This document shows positions 15,733 to 25,000 of a DNA stretch of 64,000 bases, one piece after another. The stretch is taken from positions 1 to 64,000 of the forward strand of contig JADJMO010000023.1 in the NCBI GenBank assembly GCA_016709545.1, written 5' to 3'. Origin of the DNA: Myxococcales bacterium. Its GTDB lineage: Bacteria; Myxococcota_A; Polyangia; Polyangiales; JADJMO01. The notes below the pieces were generated by a model, which was given only the letters and a program-made list of their open reading frames with translations, was not told the origin of the DNA and made no database searches. Position 1 is the stretch's first letter; every line of letters starts with the position of its first letter. The translations under genes and the position numbers were made by a program.

Positions 15733-16633
15733 GTGTCCCCGTCCGCGCTCCACGAGACCCTGCTGCGGCTGTTCCGCAACCGGCCGACGCTGGTGGCGGA
15801 GCTGCTGCGCGACCACCTCGGGGTGGCGCTCGACTTCGACACCCTCCGGTTCGACGCGGCGGACTTCAGCACGCCCCCCACCGAGTATCGGGCCGACCAG
15901 GTCGTCGTGCTCGAGCGGGGCGGCCGTGCGGTGCTGGCCATCGTCCTCGAGGCCCAGCTGCGTCGCGACCCCGAAGCGCTTCAGCTGGCCGCAGTACCTC
16001 ACCACGCTGCGCGCGTCGCTGCGCTGTCCAGTGTTGCTCGTCGTGGTCACCGTGAACCGCGCAGTCGCGCGTTGGGCGGCGGAGCCCATCGACATCGGGC
16101 CAGCGGGCATGGTGCTCGTGCCGCTGGTCGTGGGCCCGAGCGTCGTGCCGCACGTCGTCGACCCGAGCGCGGCCCGCGCGGTCCCGGAGCTCGCGGTCCT
16201 CTCGGCGCTGGCGCACCACCATGCGCGCGACGGACTCGCCATCGCCAAGGCGGCGATCCTCGCCGCGGACGGCCTCGACGAAGAAAAGTCCTCGCTCTAC
16301 GCTGATGTGGTCCTCGGGGCGTTCAGCGGTGCGGCAAGACAGACCTTGGAGGCGATGATGGCGGCGGGCGAATACCAGTACCAGAGCGACTTCGCGAAGA
16401 AGTACTTCGGCCAGGGCATCCAGCAGGGGCGGCAAGAGGGACGGCAAGAAGGACGGCAAGAAGGACGGCAAGAAGCGCTGACCGAGGCCCTCTTGCGCAT
16501 GCTCGCTTCCAGGCGCCTCACCCCGACGGACTCCCAGCGCGCCCGCGTGGATGCCTGCAAGGACCCCGAGCAGCTCCTCGCCTGGCTCCTCCGTGCCGCC
16601 ACGGCGAGCGTCAGCGACGACGTCTTCGGCTAG
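15733..16633 (+). pseudogene. Rpn-like PD-(D/E)XK nuclease family gene, copy B, frameshifted
   Basis: The fullest copy. The GTG at 15733 gives SPSALHETLLRLFRNRPTLVAELL, a typical opening of these proteins. The nuclease core appears as YRADQVVVLERG...LAIVLEAQLRRD (Asp and Glu-x-Gln, the PD-(D/E)XK pattern). The frame is lost near 15972-15980 and resumes with KRFSWPQYLTTLRASLRCPVLLVV. The C-terminus has four tandem GRQE units (12 bp each) and ends SDDVFG. Relatives are annotated as Rpn-family recombination-promoting nucleases or transposase-like proteins. No terminal inverted repeats of an IS element were found. Confidence 0.75.
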
Positions 16634-16657
16634 GGCGCGACATCCAATCCACCCACC

Positions 16658-16691
16658 CGCAGACGTCTGCGTGTCCCCGCAGACGTCTGCG
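16658..16691. repeat. Palindromic tandem repeat, cluster 3 (2 units, 20 bp apart)
   Basis: CGCAGACGTCTGCG at 16658 and 16678, separated by TGTCCC. They lie exactly between Rpn-like copy B and the tandemly duplicated 3' fragment C, which starts four bases after the second palindrome. Confidence 0.9.
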
Positions 16692-16694
16692 TGT

Positions 16695-17001
16695 CGGGGC
16701 GTTCAGCGGTGCGGCAAGACAGACCTTGGAGGCGATGATGGCGGCGGGCGAATACCAGTACCAGAGCGACTTCGCGAAGAAGTACTTCGGCCAGGGCATC
16801 CAGAAGGGACGGCAAGAAGGACGGCAAGAAGGACGGCAAGAAGCGCTGACCGAGGCCCTTCTGCGCATGCTCGCTTCCAGGCGCCTCACCCCGACGGACT
16901 CCCAGCGCGCCCGCGTGGATGCCTGCAAGGACCCCGAGCAGCTCCTCGCCTGGCTCCTCCGTGCCGCCACGGCGAGCGTCAGCGACGACGTCTTCGGCTA
17001 G
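16695..17001 (+). pseudogene. 3' fragment C of the Rpn-like gene
   Basis: This repeats 16316-16633 almost base for base, from GGGGCGTTCAGCGGTGCGG to the TAG. The only visible change is three GRQE units instead of four and GIQK instead of GIQQ. It has an internal in-frame ATG (16726) but no nuclease core. It is a tandem duplication of the gene's 3' end with palindromes at both sides. Confidence 0.85.
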
Positions 17002-17026
17002 CGCGCGCCATCTGCTCGAGCCCACC

Positions 17027-17084
17027 CGCAGGCGTCTGCGTGTCCACCCGCAGACGTCTGCGTGTCCACCCGCAGACGTCTGCG
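17027..17084. repeat. 22-bp palindromic tandem repeat, cluster 4 (3 units)
   Basis: Three units start at 17027 (one change, CGCAGGCGTCTGCG), 17049 and 17071, each 22 bp apart with linker TGTCCACC. They end 13 bp from the stop codon of the membrane-protein gene to the right and mark the end of the repeat-rich region. Confidence 0.9.
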
Positions 17085-17097
17085 CCTCACTCCTCGC

Positions 17098-17934
17098 TCA
17101 CTCTCCCAGGCTCTTCGTGACGCGCATCCAGGTGCCGATGCCGAGCCAGAACGCCGGGAACAAGACGAGGTAGAGCCAGGGGATCCGTTCCCGCTTCTGG
17201 TTGCCCGCGAAGAGGTAGCAAACGGACGGATCCTTCGGGTCGCAGACACAAGACACAGGGCCCTTCGGGAACCACTGAGCGCCAGGCCCGTGAGGCACGT
17301 CGGGGGAGTACTCGTCGTGCACGAACCGGCGACCGTCGACGAAGTGCTCGAACTCGACGACGTGCTGGGTCATGCCGCCCTTCGCCGGCGCGTCGACGGA
17401 TTTGGTCATGGCGCAGGTCTGGGCGACGAACTCGGTCCGCACGCGGCGAGCCTGGCGGTCCTTCCACGCGAGCACCCCGCCGAGGGCGGTCATGCACACG
17501 GCCGCCACGAGCCCGATGCCGAGGAACATCGTCCCGACCCTCCGCGCCTCCCTCTCCTCGGCCGGTCTCGGCTCGCTCTTGCGCAGCTTCCTCTTCTCCG
17601 GCTCCGGCGTCGGTGCCGGTCTCGCTTCGACGGCTTCGCGGTAGCCCACGTCGACGCGTACGGCGTGCTCGTCGGCCTCCGCCCGCTCGAGCTCGAGGCG
17701 CCGGGCGACCTTCGTCATGAGCACCGTGTATACCGCGCGCTCGAAGACCCCCTCCACGCCGGTGCGCCGCTCGCGCTCGAACCGCGCGCGGGCCTCGGTA
17801 AGCGGCTCGGCGAGCGCGGTCCAGACGTCCTCGGCGCAGGAGAGGCGCGCCAGTTCGTCGCGGTGCCGCTTCGCGAGCGTTCGCAGCAGGCCGAGCGCGT
17901 GCCGCTCGGCGCGCTCCCGATCGCTGGCCCCCAT
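17098..17934 (-). CDS. Two-TM membrane protein of unknown function
   Basis: A 278-residue protein. The first 95 residues are helical and charged, followed by a Pro/Glu/Lys/Arg linker (PAPTPEPEKRKLRKSEPRPAEE). The first membrane helix is at about 131-157 (MFLGIGLVAAVCMTALGGVLAW). About 90 residues outside contain cysteines (VSCVCDPKDPSVCYLF). A second helix is at about 248-268. It resembles proteins with a DUF3592-like external domain between two helices, but I do not claim the family. The start ATG at 17934 is followed by a soluble segment, so there is no signal peptide. Confidence 0.75.
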   Translation of the reverse strand: MGASDRERAERHALGLLRTLAKRHRDELARLSCAEDVWTALAEPLTEARARFERERRTGVEGVFERAVYTVLMTKVARRLELERAEADEHAVRVDVGYREAVEARPAPTPEPEKRKLRKSEPRPAEEREARRVGTMFLGIGLVAAVCMTALGGVLAWKDRQARRVRTEFVAQTCAMTKSVDAPAKGGMTQHVVEFEHFVDGRRFVHDEYSPDVPHGPGAQWFPKGPVSCVCDPKDPSVCYLFAGNQKRERIPWLYLVLFPAFWLGIGTWMRVTKSLGE

Positions 17935-17967
17935 GGGCCGGAGTCTACGCTCGCGCAGACGAGCGCG

Positions 17968-20215
17968 TCAGTGCGGGTCCTTCTCGGCGTGCAGCACCAC
18001 CGCCTGCTCGCCACCCGCGGGCACCGTCACCGACTCCTTCGCGGACGCGCCGTCGACGTTCACGACCACCTCGTACGTGCCCGCGGGCAACCCGCTCACC
18101 ACGAAGGCCCCGTTGGTGGCGAAGAAGTCCTCCGAGCGGTGGACGTCGAGCTCGTCCGAGCTGATCGACACGCGCAGCCTGCGCTTGGCCCCCGTGATCG
18201 TGCCGGACAGCTTGCCGAGGGGCGCCAGCGTGAGGTTCACCGAAGCGTCGAGGGTTGCCTTCGCGCTCGCCGCGCCCGTCGGCGTCGAGGCGTGCACCGT
18301 GTAGTCGCCCACGGGGAGGCCCGTCACGACGAAGGCCCCCGTGGCGTCCGTGACCACGTCACCGTACGACCACCCGGAGGATCCCCCGGTGACCCGTCGC
18401 TGGACCGCGACCGCGGCGCCCGCCGCGGGCTTCCCCGCGGCGTCCATCACCATGCCGCGCAGCGTGTGGTTTGCAGGCCTCGACGACCAGATCCTGCGTG
18501 AGCGACTGACCGGCCTTCGCCGCGAACGGGAGACCGGTCTCGTCCTTGGCCTCTGCCATGGCGAGGACGAGGTCCGCGCTCTTGCCTTCCACCTGCAGGA
18601 CGCCGGTCGTCGTGGGCACCGCCCCGATCACGTAGGCGCCCTTCGCATCGGTCAGCGCGTAGTCGCCCACGTCGCCCTGCGGGCCGACGAAGCGGACCTG
18701 TGCGCCCGCGACCGGCGTGCCGAGCACGTCCACGACCTTGCCGCGGATGGTGGCGCCGCCGACGAGCGCCACGTGCACCTTGGCGACCTCCATCCCCGAG
18801 ACGTTGACCTTCACGCGCTGCTCCACGTGCCCGGGCGCCGACACGTGCACCTCGTATTCGCCGACCGAGAGTCCAGAGAGCGAGAAGGCACCCGCCTTCA
18901 CGTCGGTGTACCCGCTCTCGCCGCCCTTCTTCGGGCGATCCACCCAGACGTTGCCCTTCGCGAGGGGCTTGCCCGTCGCGTCGACGACCGTGCCCTGCAG
19001 CGTGGCGCCGCGCTCGACGTCCACCGTCAGGGTCGTCGTGCCGGTCGCCCCCACGACCACCGACGTGCGCGTGTGCACCCAGCCGGTGCACGAGACGGTC
19101 ACCGAGTGCTTGCCCTCCTGCACCACGCCGAAGATCGCCACGCCGTGGGCGTCGACGCTCGCCGAGGCCGAGTCCATCCAGTCGTCGCCGCTGAGCGACA
19201 CCGAGCCCTTGCACGCGGTGCCCGGTGTACGGACGGTCACGACGACGCGGCCGATGGGGTGGAGCGTGAGCGAAGGGGCCGTCGCGAGATCGCCCGCGAG
19301 CAGCGTGACGCCGCCGAGCCCCGTCGCGAGCAGGCCGTCCGCGCGCGCCTCGAGGCTAGCCTCTCCCGCCGGCAAGCCGTCGACGCGATAGCCGCCGTCC
19401 GCCCCCGAGCGCGTGGTGAAGTGCTCGCCACCGACCGTGACCTCGATCCGCGCGGCCGGCACCGGCGCCCCCGACTCGTCGAGCGCGAGCCCCACGAGCG
19501 AGGCGCCGAACACGAGCGCGAAGTCCTCCTGGGCCGAGGGCGCGGTCACCGCGCGCCCGATCCGCACGTGGTCCTTCGCGACGACCTCGACGTACGCAGC
19601 GCCCGGTGGGGTCCACACGGTGTAGCGACCCTCGCCGTCGGTGAACGCCGGCACGCCCGCGAACTCCTCGTCGCTCGCGGCCAGCGCGCTCGCGGTCACC
19701 CGCGCGCCCGGTACGGGCCTGCCGAGCGGGTCCTCGACCTTGCCCTGGACCGACACCCCGCCCGGCTCGAGCACCAGATCGACGAAGTCGTGCGGTGCGC
19801 CGGCGGTGAGCGTGACCGTGTCGGTGGCGTAGGCCGGGCGGTGGTGCGGCGCGCTCGCCGCGACGTCGAAGCCGCCGATCGGCAGCGCGGTGAACACGTA
19901 GCGCCCGTCCTCGCCGGTCGTCACGCAGTACGGCAGGTAGTCCTCGTCGACGAGCTCCGCGTCGCTCGCCGTCGCGCACACCGTCGCCCCGGAGAGACCA
20001 TGCTTGCTCGGGTCGCCGACCCAGCCCTCGAGGCGCGCCGTCGTCGTGCCCGGACGCGCCACCATGCGCGCGGGGTCCAGCGTGCTCTCGCCGCCGGTCT
20101 CCGGCACCGCGACCGCGGCGTCGGTCGTGACGGCGTGTCTCGTCGCACGCGCCGCGAGGCTCGTGAGCCACGCCGCGAGGGCCACGACCGCGAACAGAGC
20201 CAACCAGCGTCGCAT
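17968..20215 (-). CDS. Large protein with tandem carboxypeptidase-regulatory-like (Cna-B/SdrD-type) domains, one apparent frameshift
   Basis: About 745 residues if the break is repaired. The N-terminal membrane anchor is MRRWLALFAVVALAAWLTSLAARA. At least seven beta-sandwich repeats follow, with motifs like GAPVPAARIEV, DGGYRVDGLPAGEASL, GTVVDATGKPLAKGNVWVD and GAFVVSGLPAGTYEV. Such domains are surface-exposed and structural or adhesive in myxobacteria. The frame breaks at TTT 18470-18472: removing one base joins QDLVVEAC to TLRGMVMDAAGKPAAGA and the C-terminal two repeats (to EKDPH). The break falls at a homopolymer in an otherwise intact gene, so a sequencing error is likely. Confidence 0.8.
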
Positions 20216-20326
20216 GGTCGAGCGAAACGACCGTGCACGCGCCCGGATTCCGTTTTGCTTTTGTTCGCCCTACGTGCCGCCGCTACGGCGCTGCGCCCCT
20301 TCGCGACGTCACTTCCGGGCTCACGT

Positions 20327-22000
20327 TCAGCCGCCTTCGAGGTGGGCGGGGACGCCGCGGCGCACGAGCGTGTCGCGCGCCCACTTCGGGTCGGCCTTGG
20401 GCGCGTCGAGCAGGTAGTGCAGACCGCGGCTCTCGCGCCGCGCTAGCCCGCAGCGCACGATGAGCTCGGCCACCGTGGCGATGTTGCGCAGCTCGAGCAG
20501 ATCGCGCGTGACCAGGTGGGCCCAGTAGTACTCGCGGATCTCCTCCTGCAGCATCGCGATGCGGCTCTGCGCGCGGCGCAGGCGCTTGTCGGTGCGGACG
20601 ATGCCGACGTAGTTCCACATGGCGCGGCGGAGCTCGTCCCAGTTCTGGGTCACGACGACCGCTTCGTCGGAGGCCACCGCGTCGCCGGCGTCCCAGCTCG
20701 GCACCTCGGGGAGCGCGTCGCGCTGTGCCTTGTCGCCGATGAGCGTCTGCAGACGCGTGGCGCAGCGATACCCCATCACGAGGCCCTCGAGCAGCGAGTT
20801 CGAGGCGAGCCGGTTCGCGCCGTGCAACCCGGTGCACGCGGTCTCACCGATCGCCCACAGGCCCTTCACCGAGGTCTTGCCGTCGACGTCGGCCGCGACG
20901 CCGCCGCACATGTAGTGCGCGGCGGGCACCACCGGGATCGGCTGGGTCGTGAGATCGAACCCCCACCGCAGGCACTCGGCGTGGATGTTCGGGAAGCGCT
21001 TGCGGACGAACTCCGGCTTCTTGTCGGTGATGTCGAGCAGCACGTGCTCGCTGCCGGTGCGCTTCATCTCGGCGTCGATCGAGCGGGCGACGATGTCGCG
21101 GGGGGCGAGGTCGGCGCGGTCGTCGTAGCGCCGCATGAACGGCGTGCCGTCGGGCAGGCGCAGCACCGCGCCCTCGCCGCGCAGCGCCTCGCTCACGAGG
21201 AAGCTCTTGGCCTGCGGGTGGTACAGGCACGTGGGGTGGAACTGGAAGAACTCCATGTTGGCGATGGTTGCGCCCGCGCGGTAAGCCATCGCGACGCCGT
21301 CGCCGGTCGCGACGTCGGGGTTCGTGGTGTAGAGGTAGACCTTGCCGGCGCCGCCCGTGGCGAGCACCGTGGCGTGGGCCTGGATCGTGAGCACGCGGGC
21401 CGGGCGGGCCTCGCCGCCGCCGCGATCGGGCGAGGTCTCGCAGTCGAGCACGTAGGCCCCGACGCAGCGGTCGCGGGCGCCGAAGCCCTCGGGGACCATG
21501 AGGTCGATCCCCATGTGGTCCTCGAGGATGCGGATGCGCGCGCGCGCCTGACACGCGCGCAAGAGCGCGGCCTCGACGGCGCGACCGGTGATGTCGCCCG
21601 CGTGGACGATGCGGCGCTTCTGGTGGCCGCCCTCCTTGCCGAGGTCGAGCTCGTGGCCGAACTCGTTGGGGCCCTCGCCCTGCCGCTGGTCGAACGCGAC
21701 GCCGAGGTCGGTGAGCCGGGTGATCCCCGCGGGACCACCCTCCACGATCGCGCGCACCACGTCTTCGCGGCAGAGCCCGGCGCCGGCCACCAGCGTGTCC
21801 TGCACGTGGGCCTCGAAGGTGTCCTCGGGCGAGAGCACCGCGGCGATGCCGCCCTGCGCGTACTTGGTGTTCGACTCGGAGGCCGAGCGCTTGCTGACCA
21901 CGATCACGTCCGCCCACTTCGAGGCCTCGAGCGCGAAGCTCAGGCCGGCGATCCCGGAGCCGATCACCAGGATGTCGCACCGCATGCGGTCTTGGGTCAT
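20327..22000 (-). CDS. nadB: L-aspartate oxidase NadB
   Basis: A 557-residue flavoprotein that oxidises L-aspartate to iminoaspartate, the first step of de novo NAD synthesis. It shows the FAD-binding GSGIAGLSFALEAS near residue 14 and NTKYAQGGIAAVLSPEDTFEAH. The substrate-domain signature is HELDLGKEGGHQKRRIVHAGDITG, and the family motif GLHGANRLASNSLLEGLVMG follows. The last 100 residues are the helical C-terminal domain. Its ATG overlaps the stop of the upstream kelch gene by 4 nt. nadA and nadC are not in the window. An internal Met (MRCDILVIGSG) could also be the start. Confidence 0.95.
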   Translation of the reverse strand: MTQDRMRCDILVIGSGIAGLSFALEASKWADVIVVSKRSASESNTKYAQGGIAAVLSPEDTFEAHVQDTLVAGAGLCREDVVRAIVEGGPAGITRLTDLGVAFDQRQGEGPNEFGHELDLGKEGGHQKRRIVHAGDITGRAVEAALLRACQARARIRILEDHMGIDLMVPEGFGARDRCVGAYVLDCETSPDRGGGEARPARVLTIQAHATVLATGGAGKVYLYTTNPDVATGDGVAMAYRAGATIANMEFFQFHPTCLYHPQAKSFLVSEALRGEGAVLRLPDGTPFMRRYDDRADLAPRDIVARSIDAEMKRTGSEHVLLDITDKKPEFVRKRFPNIHAECLRWGFDLTTQPIPVVPAAHYMCGGVAADVDGKTSVKGLWAIGETACTGLHGANRLASNSLLEGLVMGYRCATRLQTLIGDKAQRDALPEVPSWDAGDAVASDEAVVVTQNWDELRRAMWNYVGIVRTDKRLRRAQSRIAMLQEEIREYYWAHLVTRDLLELRNIATVAELIVRCGLARRESRGLHYLLDAPKADPKWARDTLVRRGVPAHLEGG

Positions 22001-25000
22001 CGCCGGCGATGGTAGCGCCGCAGACGACCAGCGAGGAGCACCATCAACGCGAGGGCCGCCGTACTGCCCCGGTTGCGCGTCCCGGGCACCGCGCAGCCAC
22101 AGCCGCCGTCGCCCTCGGCGGGCGCGGGTTGCTCGAGGGCGGCGCAGACCCTATCGACGCAGCGGTGCGAGAGATCGCAGTCGTCGCTGGTGGCGCACTC
22201 CTTCGAGCACGCGCCGCCGCGGCAGAGGTAGGGCGCGCAGGCCTCCTCGCCGCCGCCCTTCTTGAGCACCTTCGCCAGGTCGGCCGAGCAGACGTCGCCG
22301 ACCGCGGCGCAGTTGCCGGAGACGCACCGGAACGACGGCGCGCACTGCGCGTCGTCCGTGCACTTGGTGAGGCAGCCCTTCGGGTCGCACGCGAAAGGCA
22401 CGCACGAGGTCTCGAGCGGGGCGGCGCAGGTGCCCTTGCCGTCGCAGAACGCCTGGCCGCGGTAGCCCGTCGTCCGGCAGACCGAGCCGGCGCACGAAAC
22501 CGTGGTACCCGCGACGAACGCCGCGCACGACTTCCGATCGACGCCGTCGCAGAGGCGCGCCTTGCACACGTCGCCGCCGCCGTCGTCGCACGCCGCGCGC
22601 TTGCCGTGGGGCGCGCCGCTCACGGGGGTGCAGGTGCCGGCCTTGCCCGTCGCGTCGCAGGCCTCGCACGCGCCGTCGCACCGCGCGTCGCAGCACACGC
22701 CGTCCGTGCAGAACCCGCTCGCGCACGCGGCGTCCTTGGTGCAGGCCTCGCCGGGCGCGCGCGCCTTCACGCAAGCCCCGCCTTCGCAGAGGTTGCCGGT
22801 CGCGCAGTCGCCGTCGGCCTTGCACGTCGTCGCGCACGCGCCGGCCCCGCACAGGTAGGGCGCGCAGCTCGCCCGTGCCCCGCGCGGGGCGCCGCTCACC
22901 GCGGTGCACTTGCCGACGGTGCCGACCTCGTTGCACGCCTTGCACTGCTCGCCGCAGGCGGTGTCGCAGCACACGCCGTCGACGCACTGGCCGGAGAGGC
23001 ACCCGTCGGTGGACGTGCACGTGGCCCCGAGGTCGCCCTTGGGGACGCACTTGCCGCCGACGCACCCGTTGCCCGCGGTGCACTCGGCCGAGGTCGCGCA
23101 GGTCGTGGCGCACGCGCCGCCCTTGCAGAGGAACGGCGCGCAGCTCGTGTGGGTGCCACGCGGCGCGCCGCTCGCGAGCGGGAAGCAGGTGCCGACGGTG
23201 CCCGTGAGGTCACACGCCTCGCAGGCCCCGCCGCACGCCACGTTGCAGCACACGGCGTCCACGCAGAACCCCGTGGCGCACTCGGCCGCGCGCGCGCACG
23301 CCGCCGCGCCCGTCTTCTTCGCGAGGCACGCGCCGCCGCCGCAGTAGCGGCTCGGGTCGCACTCGCCGTCGGAGGCGCAGCTCGTGGGGCAGACGCCGGC
23401 GACGCACACGAAGGGGGCGCAGGTCGGGCGCGCGCCACGCGACGGCAGCTTGTCGACCGCCGAGCACGTGCCGACCTTGCCCGGGAGATCGCAGGCCTTG
23501 CACTGCTCCTTGCACGCGGTGTCGCAGCACACCCCGTCGATGCAGGAGCCGGACTTGCACTCGCCCGCGCTGCTGCACGCGGCGCCGTTGGCGAACTGCT
23601 CGAAGATCTCGACGATCTTCTCGTCGCCGCCGACGCTCGTGCCGCCGACGACCACCACCTGGTCGTAGGGCGCGGGGACGTAGACGGCCCCGGCGTTCTT
23701 GCGGCCCGAGGACAGGCTGCCCGCCGGGGACCAGGTGTTGGTCGCGGGATCCCAGACCTCGGCCAGCGACGGGCTCGTGCCGTCGCCGCCGAAGGTCAGC
23801 ACCCGGCCGCCCGGGAGGGTGACGGCGCTGGTGCCGTCGCCCCGCGTGTACGCGGCCTTGGCCACGACGGTCCAGGTGCCCGTCGTGGGCGACCACACCT
23901 CGGGATTTCCGGGACCTCCCTGGCCACCGACGGCCATCACGCCGCCGTCCGGCAGCGCGGTCGCGGTGTGGAACCAGCGGGGCACGTTCATGTCCCCGGT
24001 CTTGGTCCAGGTGTCCGTCGCGGGATCGTAGACGTCCGCGGAGCGCAGCGGGCCCGCGCCGTTCGAGCCTCCGACGAGCATCGCGCGACCCGACGCGAGG
24101 GTGACGACCGCCGCGCAGCCACGGCCCACCGCGAGCTTGCCGCCGGTTCCGGCCTCGACCCAGGAAGAGCCGTTCCAGAGCTCGGTGACGTTGCTCGTGG
24201 TGCCGCCGGCCACCAGCACCTTGCCACCGGCGAGCGGGGTGGCGAACCGGAGCGCGCAGTCGTTGCGAGCGACGGAGAGCGAACCGACCGCCGACCACGT
24301 GCTGGTGGCGAGGTCGAACCGCTGGACCTGCTTCGGAGCGCCGCTGCCGCCGATGAAGAGGGCGTGGGTCGCGTCGTACGCCACGCGGGCGCTGAGGTCG
24401 TCGGTGGCCGTCAGCGTCCCGGCCGAGGCCCACGCCGCGGTGGCGGGGTCGTAGAGCTGCGCGACGCCGCTGCCGCCGCTCACCGAGAGCACCTTGGTGC
24501 CGAGCAGGGCGAGCGGGCCCGAGCGCGCGGTGGCCACCGCCGAGCCGATCGTCCAGAGCGGGTCCACCACGATCGGGAGCGTGAGCTCGGCGCGCGCGTC
24601 GACGGCGAGCGTGACCTCGTAGTCGGCGAGCCCGACGCGGCGCACGACGGGGTGCACGGCGACGGTGCGGTGGTGCGCGTCGCGCGCCCAGGTCGGCGCG
24701 GTCGCGAAGGCCACGCCGCCCTCGGAATCGAGCACCTCGAGGCGGGTGTCGATCGCGCGCACGTGACGCAGCGTGGACCCGAGGTGGAGGCGGAGAACGG
24801 GATCGGCCGTTCCGCCGCGCAGCACGCGGAACGACTCGAACTGGTCGTCCTTCGCGGTGAGCGCGAGATCGCCCGCGGCGCCACCCTCGAACACGACCCC
24901 GCCGTCGACGATGGTCGCCTTCGCCGGCGCCGCGTCCTCGCGCAGCGTCAGCTCGTGACCGCCCGCGCGGAGGCGTGTCGGACCGTCGGCCCGGTGTGGG

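Noticed and set aside
15733..17001. An insertion sequence around the Rpn-like copies
   Set aside because: I found no terminal inverted repeats or target-site duplication and no DDE or HUH transposase; the copies behave as decaying nuclease-family genes.
896..17084. CGCAGACGTCTGCG clusters as a CRISPR array
   Set aside because: Units are 14-bp palindromes with 6-8-bp linkers of constant sequence, so there are no unique spacers of about 30-40 bp.
17062..20446. Long plus-strand frames opposite the membrane protein and the Cna-B-like protein
   Set aside because: Arg/His/Ala-rich without any fold signature; the minus-strand genes explain the region.
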